Positions 21,864 to 33,700 of a stretch of 64,000 nt of DNA are shown here, one piece after another. Location of the stretch: positions 51,161,716 to 51,225,715 of the forward strand of contig NC_068338.1 in assembly GCF_014633365.1 (NCBI RefSeq), given 5' to 3'. The translations under genes and the position numbers were made by a program. Source of the stretch: Diospyros lotus. Lineage: Eukaryota > Streptophyta > Magnoliopsida > Ericales > Ebenaceae. Each line of letters begins with the position of its first letter. Within the stretch, counting starts at the first letter, position 1. The notes beneath the pieces were generated by a model, which saw nothing but the letters and a program-made list of their open reading frames with translations, did not search any database and was not told the origin of the DNA.

Positions 21864-22062
21864 TGGTTTCCGACTTGTCCACCAACCAAACACTCCAACA
21901 TTTCGCCCCCGCCGATTCTCAAGCTTTCTTTCGTCAGCCTCTCCGTTTTCGCTCTGTAATATCTCCGCAGACCCGCAGTTTAGTTTCTTAATGTATGCAA
22001 GTTCTTGCTCACATCTTTGAGCTCTCTGTTTAAGCCCCTCTTTCTCTCTGTGTAATCGCAGA

Positions 22063-25000
22063 ATGGCTGAAACGCCCACATCAGGTTTGTCATCTTTCTT
22101 CAATTTCTTCCCCTTCCCTTGACTGTTAACAAATACATGTGTACATATGTATATATGAGATCTTGACTTTTTTGGTACGACTATGGGGGTTAATCGTTTG
22201 TTTGTGGGATTGTCTTTGCACTTGAATGATTACTGGAAGTGCTGGATCTTTCTTCTGATTTTGGTAGTAGCTTTTCTTTTCCTTGTATTTTTCTTGTAAA
22301 TCCATGAATTTCCTTGAGATCTGTACTTGATTTCTAATTGTTGCGGGCATAAAATACATTTGTTTGGTTATATTTGCTTATTTTTTTATCACATGTGTGT
22401 CTTGTGTGTTGTGTATATAATAGAACAAGACAAACCCTTCATGTTTCTTGCAAGGGTTTGGATGGTAGTCCTCTAGGGCGCATATCTTGGGAACATCTGT
22501 ATGAATTCAAAACTGAGATATTTTTTGGGAACCTCAGATGGGTCCAATTCGTTCTGTACCTGATGGGACCTAGGAATTGTTTCTACCAGACAGGAAGAAG
22601 ACAAACAGGAAGAGCTTGTGCTGGGGGAACTTGTCCAATCCATAGGGTGCTAATTTTTTGAGAAACATCTTTGAATAAGCGGAGAAAGGGTTGCTACCTA
22701 AAGCAATTCTGTGTTAAATTTTGTTCAAGCTCGATTTTTGTGTTTTTCTCTTCTTCTTTTTTTTTTTTCCTTTTTTAGTTTTGTCTTTTTGTTCTTTTAT
22801 TTTTGTAGGTCATCTGCATGATTTAGTTAAGTGAAAATTTTCTTGTTAGTGGACAACCAAGAGGTAGTTCCTACTTCCTAGGAGGATAAACTAGCTACTG
22901 CATTTATTCTGTGAGCATATGGTTTCTGGCAATTGAATTGTCTGGTGAACGGCCAATGTATTTCTTTTCAATAATCCATGCTACTAAAATCAATTTATTT
23001 TGCAGTTCATGTTGATTTGGTTTCATATATGTAGGTCACCTGTAATGTTCTGCCCACCAATGCAGATGATGATGGTTCATTAGTTGTTTGCTTTGGAGAA
23101 ATGTTGATTGACTTTGTGCCAACAGTCAGTGGAGTTTCACTTGCAGAAGCTCCTGACTTCAAGAAAGCTCCCGGTGGTGCTCCTGCAAATGTTGCTGTTG
23201 GTGTAGCAAGATTGGGAGGTTCTTCGGCCTTTATTGGGAAGGTGCATTTGACAATTTTCTGTTTTCCATATGTTTTATCATACTCTTTGCAGTTCTCATC
23301 TTCTTCCTAGTATTCCTTCATTTTCATCATAAATCCTGTAATGTGATTCCAGTAAAGTAAGTATATTCACAATCCTAACATATCTCCTTTGAACCCAGTT
23401 GTATTTCTGACCTACACTACATGATTTGGTATGATGTTCTCTGGATGGGCTCTGTTTCTGAGTGCTGGTTCCGTTGAATTCTGAAGTATTAATGACATAA
23501 TCAGAAAAGAAAATGCAAGCTAAAGCATCTTTGTTAAAGAAATGCAGTACTTACCAAGAAAAAGAGCATCCTAGTTACTAAGAATTACAGTAGTAGGCCA
23601 TTAAGTAGTTAAGTTACCAACAAGCTAAACATACAGGGCCTTCCTATTCTTAGCTACACCACAGTAGGTGTCTGAAAATTGTAATTGGGCAGTTACATAT
23701 CTGGTGCAGGTAGTACGCATATTAAAGAGGCTCCCTATGAGGTTCATTAAGAGATAAACTACGATTTCCCATATTTTTTGGTGGAAAATGTTGTGAAGTT
23801 GATGTTATATAAAAAAATGAATGTTATTTAGTTCACATATCTAACGGTTTGTTTGTGTCCATAATTTGTAGCTGGTGCTACACATAAATAGTTTAGGTTA
23901 CCACTGTTAATGTGTTGGCTTACCGCATTGCCTTGGCATACACTTAGGTTTGTGGGCATACTTTCCAATGTTGCCAAAGCATCTTGTATTTTTAATGTAA
24001 GTGCTGTTATGGTTGCATAAATCTTTTCATTTGTATTAGGTAGGTGAGGATGAATTTGGGCGCATGTTGGCTGATATTTTGAATCAGAACAAGGTCAACA
24101 TTTCTGGCATGCGGTTTGACCGCAATGCAAGGACATCACTAGCATTTGTTACACTTAGGGCTGATGGTGAGCGGGAATTCTTGTTTTTTCGCAATCCTAG
24201 TGCTGACATGCTTCTCCATGAATCAGAGCTTGATGTAAAACTTATAAAGGAGGTATGCTATCCTTGTCCTTGCGCATTTAGGAACTTAAACAAGAATTAG
24301 TGCTTTTTGATTGAGATACTGATTTGATTGATAATTTTTTTTTGTGATTCTAGGCGAGGATTTTCCACTACGGGTCAATTAGTTTGATTTCAGAACCATG
24401 TAGGTCAGCTCATCTAGCTGCTATGGCTATTGCTAAAGAGTCTGGTTGTGTCCTTTCTTACGATCCAAATTTGAGAGTGCAACTATGGCCCTCAGCTGAT
24501 GCTGCTCTGGAGGGCATAATGAGCATATGGGACCAAGCAGATGTAATAAAGGTAAACCTTTGGACATTATAAGATTTAGCACCAAGATTCTTAATAATGT
24601 TGCCGCTTCCTCGGCAGGGGCATCTTATATTGGATGGACAAATCTGGATAGAGTCATTATTTCTAATACAAAAGTTCTTAATGTCCACCGTTGAACACAG
24701 ATAAGTGAGGATGAAATATCATTCTTGACCAGGGGTGATGACCCTAATGATGATAACGTGGTGTTGGGGAAGCTTTTTCATCCTAATCTTAAGCTTTTGC
24801 TTGTGACTGAAGGATCTGAGGGTTGCAGATACTATACTAAGGTATTTCTTTTCTTATATTGCCTTGACTTACAAGGATCCCACTGGAATTAGACTCTTCG
24901 AACTTATTTGCTCTTTTTCTTTTTGTAATTCAAATAGCATTCAATTTGATGCACATGATTATCTATCTTATCATGATCTTTATTGTTTTGTCATAATCAA

Positions 25001-26384
25001 CGTGCCCTCACATTTTTGTAAATGCGAAACAAGTATGCAGTTCGTTATCAGGAGATGAGGCTAAGTTTGGGTGGGTGCTTCCAGTACTGGATTGAATCTC
25101 TTTGAAACTTCTGGGAGACAATTTGAAGATATTTTGGGAAAATGTTTAGGATACATTTTTTGTACACTAAAGAAAGACTTCCAAAAAACCTAAGGGCTAC
25201 CTGTAATAATCTCATTGGAAACTATTTGAAAACCCGATGGTTCATTTTCATGATTTCATTCACTAAGTTAAAGAGTTAAATATTTATTGTTATTTATTAG
25301 AGGTTATTGTAATTTCTTTATAAAATTTCATAAGGCTTTCATTTATTATTGCAAAAGTTTTATTTTTTTATTTTTTGCAAAGCTCCTATTAACTCTTATT
25401 TGATTCTTAGTTGTTTCTCATTTCCCATTTGTCCTCTATTTCCTTATTGCACGTCTTGTTTCCATTTCCCTCATCTATTCTTGCTTTTGCTTCCTATCCT
25501 GGCAGTTATGCACTGTGAACATTCTGATTCATATTGCTTTTATGATCATTACTTTACAATTAATGATTTATAGTTTGTCAAGTTGAGCTCATAATTAATT
25601 AAAAGCCACTTATGGTTCAATTAACATTAACCAGCAGTCAGACATTCTACTATTAACTAATTAAGCGTGCTGCTCAGCAATTTAAGGGTCGAGTTCCTGG
25701 TGTTAAAGTTAAAGCTGTTGACACAACTGGCGCTGGTGATGCATTTGTTGGTGGGCTACTGAACCGTTTGGCTTCTAATATGAATCTTTATAAGGTATGG
25801 TAGATCCTGCAAAACCTTGGAGGTACTGCTTGGTTGTTACTTATTTCGTCCTACTTCTTTAAGACCTTGATTTCTGTATTTAGCAACAACTTCTCTGTTT
25901 CCTCTGGCTCAGAGAAGAACACAACTACTTTGTCGTCTTTCTTTTGAGTACAGTTATGTTATTGTAATTTGTTTCTTTACTTGAGAAATCCGAATTGCTT
26001 TCTCACTCGAGTTGTTAATGGAGGAACCTTGAACTACATTACTCATTTATTTCTACTTAACACTTGTTCTCTAACAAATCCTCGTCACTGAATAGATTAT
26101 GAAATTTTATAGCTTTACAACTGTGTCATTCTGTGTAAGATGTTACATTATTGGAGTAACAATCTCAGTGGCCTTTCAATCGGGGATTTACTGTTTTTTG
26201 GCTGCATGCACATAATTGAGCCGAGCCCTTTTTGACTTGATGGCAGGATGAGAAGAGTTTAAGAGAAGCTCTCCTGTTTGCAAATGCTTGCGGTGCCCTC
26301 ACCGTGAAAGGGAAAGGCGCCATCCCTGCCCTACCCACAAAGCCGGCGGTCCTCCAATTCTTAGCTGAAGCCAAGTCAGTATAG
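22063..26384 (+). CDS. FRK: fructokinase (pfkB family)
   Basis: Phosphorylates fructose to fructose-6-phosphate with ATP in the cytosol, using fructose released by sucrose cleavage. Seven exons, all GT-AG and phase-consistent: 22063-22084, 23066-23241, 24040-24252, 24354-24551, 24701-24841, 25678-25794, 26247-26384. The product is 334 residues, the usual length. It starts MAETPTSDDDG with no targeting peptide. Visible motifs are [14 protein letters not shown], the pfkB signature 1 region [16 protein letters not shown] (about 44-60), the sugar-binding region [16 protein letters not shown], and signature 2 DTTGAGDAF with the catalytic Asp at about 271. The C-terminus has [10 protein letters not shown]. 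No defect is seen. Intron 1 is about 1 kb with CT- and T-rich tracts, common for plant leader introns. The first coding exon is only 22 bases. Confidence 0.95.
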
Positions 26385-27150
26385 AAGAAGAAGACGAAGA
26401 CGAAGACGAAAGCTCTGCATATGATCTTGGACCTGTACCTGTTCTCTTAAGCTAGTGCAATTTGGACTACCCCTCTGGGAAAATAATGACTTCCTCTTTA
26501 CATATCACATCTTGCTTTTGTGTTGGCCTTTTGTTTCATTTTGAGCCATAAATTGCGGCAAGTCCCATCGTTCTCCCGTAATAAGTGTATTTTTATGGCA
26601 CAAGACTTTAGTGTAAGATTCTTTTTCGTACATAGTGTTATATTTTCTTCCTTAGCAAGTTGTTTCTACTTGCCTTGCATGGGAGGATTGTTCTTATTAA
26701 TGATTTTACATTTAGCAAAAAATAATATGTTAATTTAAAAAATAAGAAAAAAATTATTTTAAATTTTAAATTTGTATAACACTATTAATTATCATTTATT
26801 GAGATTATTGTCTTTGTGCGATTTTTCACTGTTCGTATATTTGATTTTGGCAGAAGAATTAAATCGTAAGTAGAGATTTTACTTTATGCGTAAGGTAAAA
26901 AATTAAATTTATGATTTATTAATGCGAATTTTAACTTATTATAACTCAATCATTTGGTCTGTGTTGAGGGCTATTAATTATCATTTATTCATTCTTAAAA
27001 TACATGATAAGATATTATCATGCTAATTAATTAATTATGCATCTCTAACATAATAGAATAAAAAAAACTATTAGTTAATTTATAGTTTTACATAATATAA
27101 ATTTATTGTCATTTCGGTTTCTATTGCACCGCCAAGTTATTGTTCCAAAC
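26385..27150. other. fructokinase 3' flank and intergenic DNA
   Basis: The first ~350 bases look like a 3' UTR (GAAGAAGAAGACGAAGACGA just after the stop, then a T-rich zone). After about 26700 it is AT-rich intergenic DNA. No gene seen. Confidence 0.45.
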
Positions 27151-27332
27151 ATGTCACCGGGCTACAAGAAAAGCCACAGAGTCGACCTCAAAACGCAAAT
27201 CGGGTGACGATCCTGGGACATTTCACATCGTGGCCTATTGCTTCGTCGATGTACGAAAACGGCGAGTTTTGGTGTAGTGTTGGATCAGCGCCGGTGAGAT
27301 CAGAGGGGCATTTCTGATCGTCTAGTCCAAAG

Positions 27333-27460
27333 ATGGATGGCAAGCCAACACCATCGCCATTGTCAAGTGTTTTATTGCTTCCAGATGTTGGACTGGACGA
27401 CTTCCCAGTAGAAGCATCCATACCGAGAAGGTTCTCTCTCTCTCTCTCTCGCTCGCTCGG

Positions 27461-27493
<33 letters not shown>

Positions 27494-27765
27494 CTGTGTT
27501 TGGGTGCAGTTTTTGTTTTGGTGAATTGCTTGGCAAGTGTTCTACTGTTTGTGACTTTTTTTCTCTTTGGCTCCATTTATTCAGGTAATAGAGGAGAGCA
27601 GCTTCGATCGGGAAGTACGCATCCCCCATTTGTTCTTGGAACTCTTAATTATGCTTATTTTTATATTCATTATTATGCTAGTAATTTTGACTGTGATTTT
27701 ATTCTATTTATTTGTTGTGCAAGTATTTTGAGTCGGCTGCTCGTGTTGATGGCATTCATCTTGAG
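27333..27765 (+). other. candidate exons of an unidentified gene
   Basis: Three plus-strand pieces look exon-like. The first, from ATG 27333, gives MDGKPTPSPLSSVLLLPDVG then LDDFPVEASIP and meets a GT at about 27430. The second, bounded by TATTCAG and GT at about 27585-27614, gives VIEESSFDRE. The third, bounded by CAAG and GT at about 27729-27764, gives YFESAARVDGIHLE. The last two join in phase 0. The first does not join cleanly from its strongest donor (phase 2 would hit a stop), though a weaker donor after ...DDFP would fit. I do not recognise the protein. A minus-strand frame at 27188-27421 also stays open. This could be a decayed or divergent gene, or chance. Confidence 0.2.
27428..27492. 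repeat. (CT)n then (TA)n microsatellite
   Basis: Two CT runs separated by CGCTCGCTCGG, followed by about ten TA units. It begins directly after a possible splice donor at about 27430. Confidence 0.9.
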
Positions 27766-28410
27766 GTCTGAAAGGACAATTGATTCCCTTCCACTTTCCT
27801 TTCCGTAGTTATGTCTGGCTTTTTTTAATTGCAATTCTGAATAATAGAACGACGGATTTTCTAATATCATCTCTCCAATCCTGCAAACAAGTAGTTGGAG
27901 AAGGAGTTTGTGGCGAGAGAACAGGTTTGGAGAAAGGTTGGACCAAAATGATTAGAGAGAGATGTCTTTAGCCGTGAATAGAACTGTTTGTCGGTTGATG
28001 AACCTGTATAGGGTTTAGCAGGGTGATGGAGGGAGACTTTCTGGAAGTGGTATGGTTGTTGGGATGATTCTGCTGGATAAGAGGGATAGAGTTTCAGGTG
28101 ATGAAGAACCTGAATGTGTCCGGAAAGGGGCTTTTTCTTCTTGTTAGTGTGAAAACTTGGAGAGTTCTAGACATGTGGAACCACAATCACTAATGTGGAA
28201 GATGATTTCTTGTTTTTGATAGGGTGGAAACTCTATCTGTATATTAGTGAGGCCTTAGAGATTAGATTACATGATCATGTGACACAAAGGTATAGGTGAC
28301 TTCTTTACTTGGCCAGATAATCTAAAGGTAATGAAGTTCTCAGAGGTAACAAATGCTATAGAGTTGTTTGAATGTGCTGCTGGGAGCTACGGGGTATTAC
28401 ATATATTTAT

Positions 28411-28746
28411 CATGTTTTGTGTTTGCTTTACTTAGAGATCTTTTCTGTCTGCTCTTTGGCGTGCATGGTCATCACACTTGGTGAAGAAGTCTGCAATCTG
28501 AAGGTATTGCTCATTTGAGTTGAAAATTCACATGCTCTCTAAATGAGGTCAGTCAAAATGCAAGTTGCTTGAAGAGGCTGGAACAAGGCACCCTGAAAAG
28601 CATGTTTTGTTTTTGCTTTCACTAGAGATATTTTCTGTCTGCTCTTTGGCGTGCATGATTATCACACTTGGGGCAGAAATCTGCAATCTGAAGGTATTGC
28701 TCATTTGAGTTGAAAATCCACATGCTCTCTAAATAAGGCCAGTCAC
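28411..28746. repeat. direct duplication, two ~146-base units
   Basis: Units 28411-28556 and 28601-28746, offset exactly 190 bases. Both open CATGTTTTGT and share TTTTCTGTCTGCTCTTTGGC, CTGCAATCTGAAGGTATTGC and CACATGCTCTCTAAAT, differing at scattered positions. A 44-base spacer separates them. No coding content is visible. Confidence 0.9.
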
Positions 28747-31700
28747 ATGCTCTCAACTCTAGCCTGTTTTTTTGCGGACTGCTCCAATCCTTAATGTAAG
28801 TGTCTTTGACAAAAAAATTCTAACCACTCACATGGATTGGAACAAGAAATTTTGTTTTATCTCTAAATTCATTTAGTTTAAAACTTATTCCAATATATGA
28901 TAATTTACTACTCATATTCTTGGAAAATATACAATGTACCTAAATGTTCAGGAATCTAATAAGTCATACCTAGTTTTTGGATGGTATCCCTACATCTTGA
29001 GATTTAGTATTGGGGTAGGTTCAATACTCGAAACATACCCACACTATCTACTCAAGTTGGTATAATATAGACTTTATTCCACCTAGTGACAACATGCTAG
29101 TGATCAATATGGGTTTGATTGCCCGTCTTGTTACCTTGGAAAGAATGCAATCTAAAGGGTTCTGCAATCAACCTAGCCTCAGATAAATCATTATGATGCT
29201 TCTAAAGGGCCAAGTCCAGGCCTTAGAGAATTAAGCTTTCACATGTACACCCCAACTCACATCATCTTACACCCTATCACATGTACAGGGGACACAAACT
29301 CACAACACCCTTTACATATCCATGTCCTCAGTTGAAGATTCTCTTGTTCTTAAGTCATTAATCCTCAAAATCTGTGTTATATATTCTAGGCCTTAGCATT
29401 GGCTTGCAGATGGCCAGCCAATGGGCATGTCCCAGCAGCCCCCTAGCAGCTCACTTGCTTGCTGGTCAAAAACTTTTTCGCCCAAGATATTTATCATTTT
29501 GTTCCCACAAATTATATTCTTAGGATATGCCTGTGTGACTGTCCTAATCTCCATGGAATTATGCTGGTTTGTTGGAAGAGATGCTAACACCCGTGAGAGC
29601 ACAATGATGTTGGAACTAGTCCTTTTTGTGGAACAGATCTGTATCCCTGGTTGCTCTCAGATCTAATATATGGGCAGGACTACATACTTCTCTCTCTTTT
29701 AACTGACAACCATCTTTCTATTTCCAGGCCAAGATATAGGAAATACTTAGTTTGGCCCCAGAAGAAGGGGAAGTAACATTGAAGGAAAGAATTAATACAG
29801 GGAAGATGGTCCTATAACATCTATGTCAGCTGGCTCATATAACATGTTCTTGTTGCCCCTTATAACCTTTTTATTGGGCAATTAGGTTGCTCTTTATGGA
29901 TCACCTCTCTTTTTTACATTAGTCCCCTATAAGTCTTCAGATTGACATACATGCAGGCATGCACAAAAGCAACACCTGTCCTGCCCAATCCCTTCTAGTG
30001 CATCACATAGCATAAAACCATCAGATTCACACATAAATGATGGAGTTGTTTCTTTTGCACTGAAGATTTGAGCTGTAGAAAGATTATCAACATATCCTTG
30101 GCTTGAAGTTTGTAACCTGATATGTTACAATGGCATGCGCAAAGTCCTGCTCCAGGTGTTTCTTCAGTTCCTTGTGAATGACATTGGCTGGAACAGATAA
30201 TCTAGCCAATCAAGAAAATGGAGTAATTGCCCAAGTCACAAATGGTTGCAATCAACAGCATTCTGCTGAGGGCAAAGAGAGGGAGAAGAAAATCTTGATA
30301 CAAGGGAGAGGAAAAAGAATAAGATCTCTTACCAAGGGTCGAGGACCTCAAACAAGTGCTTGATTGGGGCCGAGTTTGATGTCTGTCATGATTTTATTCC
30401 ACATCGATAGTTTATTAGAGTATTACTTGGTTCAATAGTCCAAGAGAGTCGCATTTAGCTAACACTTTTCAGGTGAGATTTTGTGGTGTTACAATGTCAA
30501 TGGTAGAACTTAGCGGCTTCATTTTAGAACACTTTTTCCTGCTAACTCTATAGGATGAAAGTTTACCAGCTCTCATCAACTAGGTATAATGTTTGTCCAA
30601 AATATTTTAATTGGTTTGTTAATTGATGTACAACTTTTCTCATATATTCTTATCTATTTTATTAGCAAACACCAGATTTGGTGTTATGTAATGAAGCCCT
30701 GTCAGATTTTTGATTTCCCAAAATGCCCTTTATATATATTTTTTGTTTTAAAAAATGCAACAACTAAGAAGTTGTTTTCTGACAAGTCTAGGAATACCCT
30801 TCCTTACCTTATTTTTTGTTCTTTTGGTAATTATCTGTACCAATGATGAGGGACCTTTGATGCAGTTAGATAAGGAATTTTTAAATTATTGGGGTTTAAA
30901 ATTTGATGCAGTTAGATAAGGAATCTTGTTTATGAGATAAGGATTTTGAATTTTGCACTTCAATAGATTTTGGGGTAGGATTAGTTTGAAAGTCATAATT
31001 ATTTCAGGATTTTTAGTGTATAAGTATTGATTATTGATATAATAAACATAGTGGGATATTGAAATGATATTGACTATAGCTCGTTTTCCCCCTAATTTGG
31101 TTCTTATAGTCTCATCTCTGGTCTTCATTGTCTCCTGTCTTCTCTTTTCAGAGCAATTCTAGTATAGACTTAGTCTAGATGGTGAAGGTAGACTGAGCCA
31201 ATCCAAAGTGTTGAAATTTAAATTTTTATATTGATCTTTATCAAAAATCTGAGAATCTAACTCAAATTAAAACACGACGAACACTTTTGATTAGCTTAGT
31301 CTCTTTCCCTGGTTTGTTCTCTTTGATCTCTATCCTTTTTCTTCACTTTCTGCCTTTTCTACACATTATTCCCCGTCCTGCATCAACTTTTCGTACTTCT
31401 CTCTGCTGCTTCACTCTTGAAAATGTTGTCAATGTTTTCAATCAAACAAAGAATGGTTTAAAGTTTTATTATTTTTTTTCATGAGAAGCTTTAGTACAAA
31501 ATCATTTTCATAGATGAAACAAGCCTTGGAAGCTACTTGTTATTGAAAAAATAAAGAACGGAGGAATTAGAGCAAATAAACTAATAAAATCTTTTACATG
31601 GAGGGTAAGTATTAGAACTTAAAAGACCTATCCTTAAGATCTTGAGTATGAAGGTTAATTCACTAACTAATTGTAAACATTTTCACCCTCTCACCTGTCA

Positions 31701-32519
31701 AGAGTGTTTGTTTGTTTTCCAATTTTATTTCAATTGAATTTAGTACCATAGAATTCCTTATAGAAGCAGACACTATATTCTTGTTGGAACTATTTAGCCT
31801 GTCTCTATAGGATATTTTGATTAAATGCTGACATGACAAGGAAACTAACTTTTGCTAGTGCGAGTGCTTTTCCCATGGTTAACCATTTTCACCTTCTCCT
31901 TTTCCTTAAGTGTCTTCAATACCATTATGCAAAACTTGTTTTTAGTACGCCCTCAGACCCCACTTTATGTAGTTTCAACCTTAGAATGAAGTTTAGAAAA
32001 CCAAATGTTTACTAGTCCAAAACTTCAGAGGAATTTTCTAGCCTTTTTGGAGTGCGGATCATGGTTCTAGTCATCCTTTAATTTTCACCCTTTGGAGTGC
32101 ATGTTAATTGCATTTTGTTTGAACAAAAAAAAAGAAAAAAAGAAAAAAAGGGGTAATATTTCAAGTACGAACATTCATGTAAATAGAAAGTAAGGTGAGT
32201 TACATTGACAACATTAAGAAATACCCTTCCCCTTTCTAAGATTACAGTAGGATAGAATTTGTTTTTAATTTAGTTAATGCTAGATGTGACTTATTTTTGG
32301 TTAAAAAAGGGATTAAAGTGCTCTATCTCTTTCTTTATTTTTGTTTTTTTAGCTGATGAAATGTCTATTTTTAATCCTTTTTTTTTTTCTTTTCCTTTAT
32401 TCTGTAAGATTACCATTCATGAGTTGAAACTCAAATTGGATTTAGCTAGCAAACCTAGAGCCGTCGACTGGAACCCAAATCTAACTAATGGTTGAGTGGT
32501 GAACCTATGGGAGAAGAAA

Positions 32520-32597
32520 AGAGGGAGAGAGTGGGAGGGAGGGGGAGGGGGAGAGAGAGAGAGAGAGAGACCCGGGGGGGGGGGGAAGGGAGGGAGG
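32520..32597. repeat. GA-rich and poly-G simple repeat
   Basis: GAGGGAGAGAGTGGGAGGGA, then (GA)n and a G-run interrupted only by CCC and A. The small frames across it on either strand are compositional artefacts. Confidence 0.9.
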
Positions 32598-33700
32598 CCC
32601 TTGGAACTCAGTTTTAGGTTCAAAGATAAAATCAGCATTTCAGTTTCAAACATATTGATGTCCGCATATTTTTGTTTACACTCTGGACGATAGCCAAATG
32701 ACAATAAGATCTAATAACTTGAGATGGCCAATTAATTTTAAAAATATAAAAATATTTTTATTTTGAAATCTTAGAAAAGTGATAATATAATTTAATCTAA
32801 AAATATATATATGTACATAGTAATTTGATCCGTGTGGTTGGGCCGCTTTTGAATTATGCCTAATTATGACCAGTATCTTCTATTCAAATTTCTTTCTTGT
32901 TGATTGATATATCTATTGCCTACACCTCTGCGTCATGTCCATATTTTTCCATGTTTCATCTCATGTAATGATTGCATCACCTACTTACCAATGAGAATTT
33001 AGAGCCGACCTCATAGTGTTTTGTTTTTTTCTTCTCTCTTATTTAATTTTGAAATTTGAATGCTGCATTTGGAATCTTATTTTTATTAAAGACTTACAGT
33101 AGTCCAATTCAACTATGATGGATATCTGGAAAGTTAGGGCAACCATTTGCAGCGCATTGCTAAATGGTGAAATTTTGTCATTTCATTTCCAATGGACCAA
33201 TATCCATCAGAACTTCCTTCATATGGATTCAATAGCATGGGCTATGTTATTTTGAGACGGTCTTGCAGTTTCTGGTTTCATGAATTCACATAATGGCACA
33301 ATAAAAGGGCTGTTAACTTTAATTGCTCGGTCAAATTCATGCAATGAATCAGAGATAACACCTTGAATTGTGCAGTAAAACTACTATGGTCATGGAACAG
33401 TATTTTGATAGTGACTTTACCGTAGCTTTTGAAGGTCCTTTATTGGTCGGTCATGTCATTGTCATAATCATAATTCATATGCTTCAATAATTATCTTCTC
33501 CTTCTTATATATTTTTGAAGCATTGCTTTTGATTTTGCAGGTGATTGGTTTTATATCACGGTAGTTGAAGCACTGGTTTGGCTTTATACAGGTGATAATT
33601 GTTTTTTTTTTCTTTTATGGATATCAATGTCAATGTGAATAATTATTGCTTGTACCATCCGAAAAGCCATATTAATAACCTTTCTGTTTAGTGAGGGGTA

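Larger units (their letters stand above)
27800..33700. other. 5.9-kb stretch with no firm gene
   Basis: Mixed-composition DNA. It contains a diverged 145-bp duplication (28411-28746), a pair of GATGCAGTTAGATAAGGAAT repeats near 30858 and 30904, and a GA/G-rich simple tract (32520-32597). Open frames here are all under 100 codons, and I can match none to a known family. One exon-like phrase (ITIHELKLKLDLASKPRAVD at about 32408-32467) is too short to call. Decayed transposon or long non-coding RNA sequence is possible. Confidence 0.4.

Noticed and set aside
32417..32704. Pro/Ser-rich minus-strand and Arg/Glu/Gly-rich plus-strand frames
   Set aside because: Translation of the GA and poly-G simple repeat.
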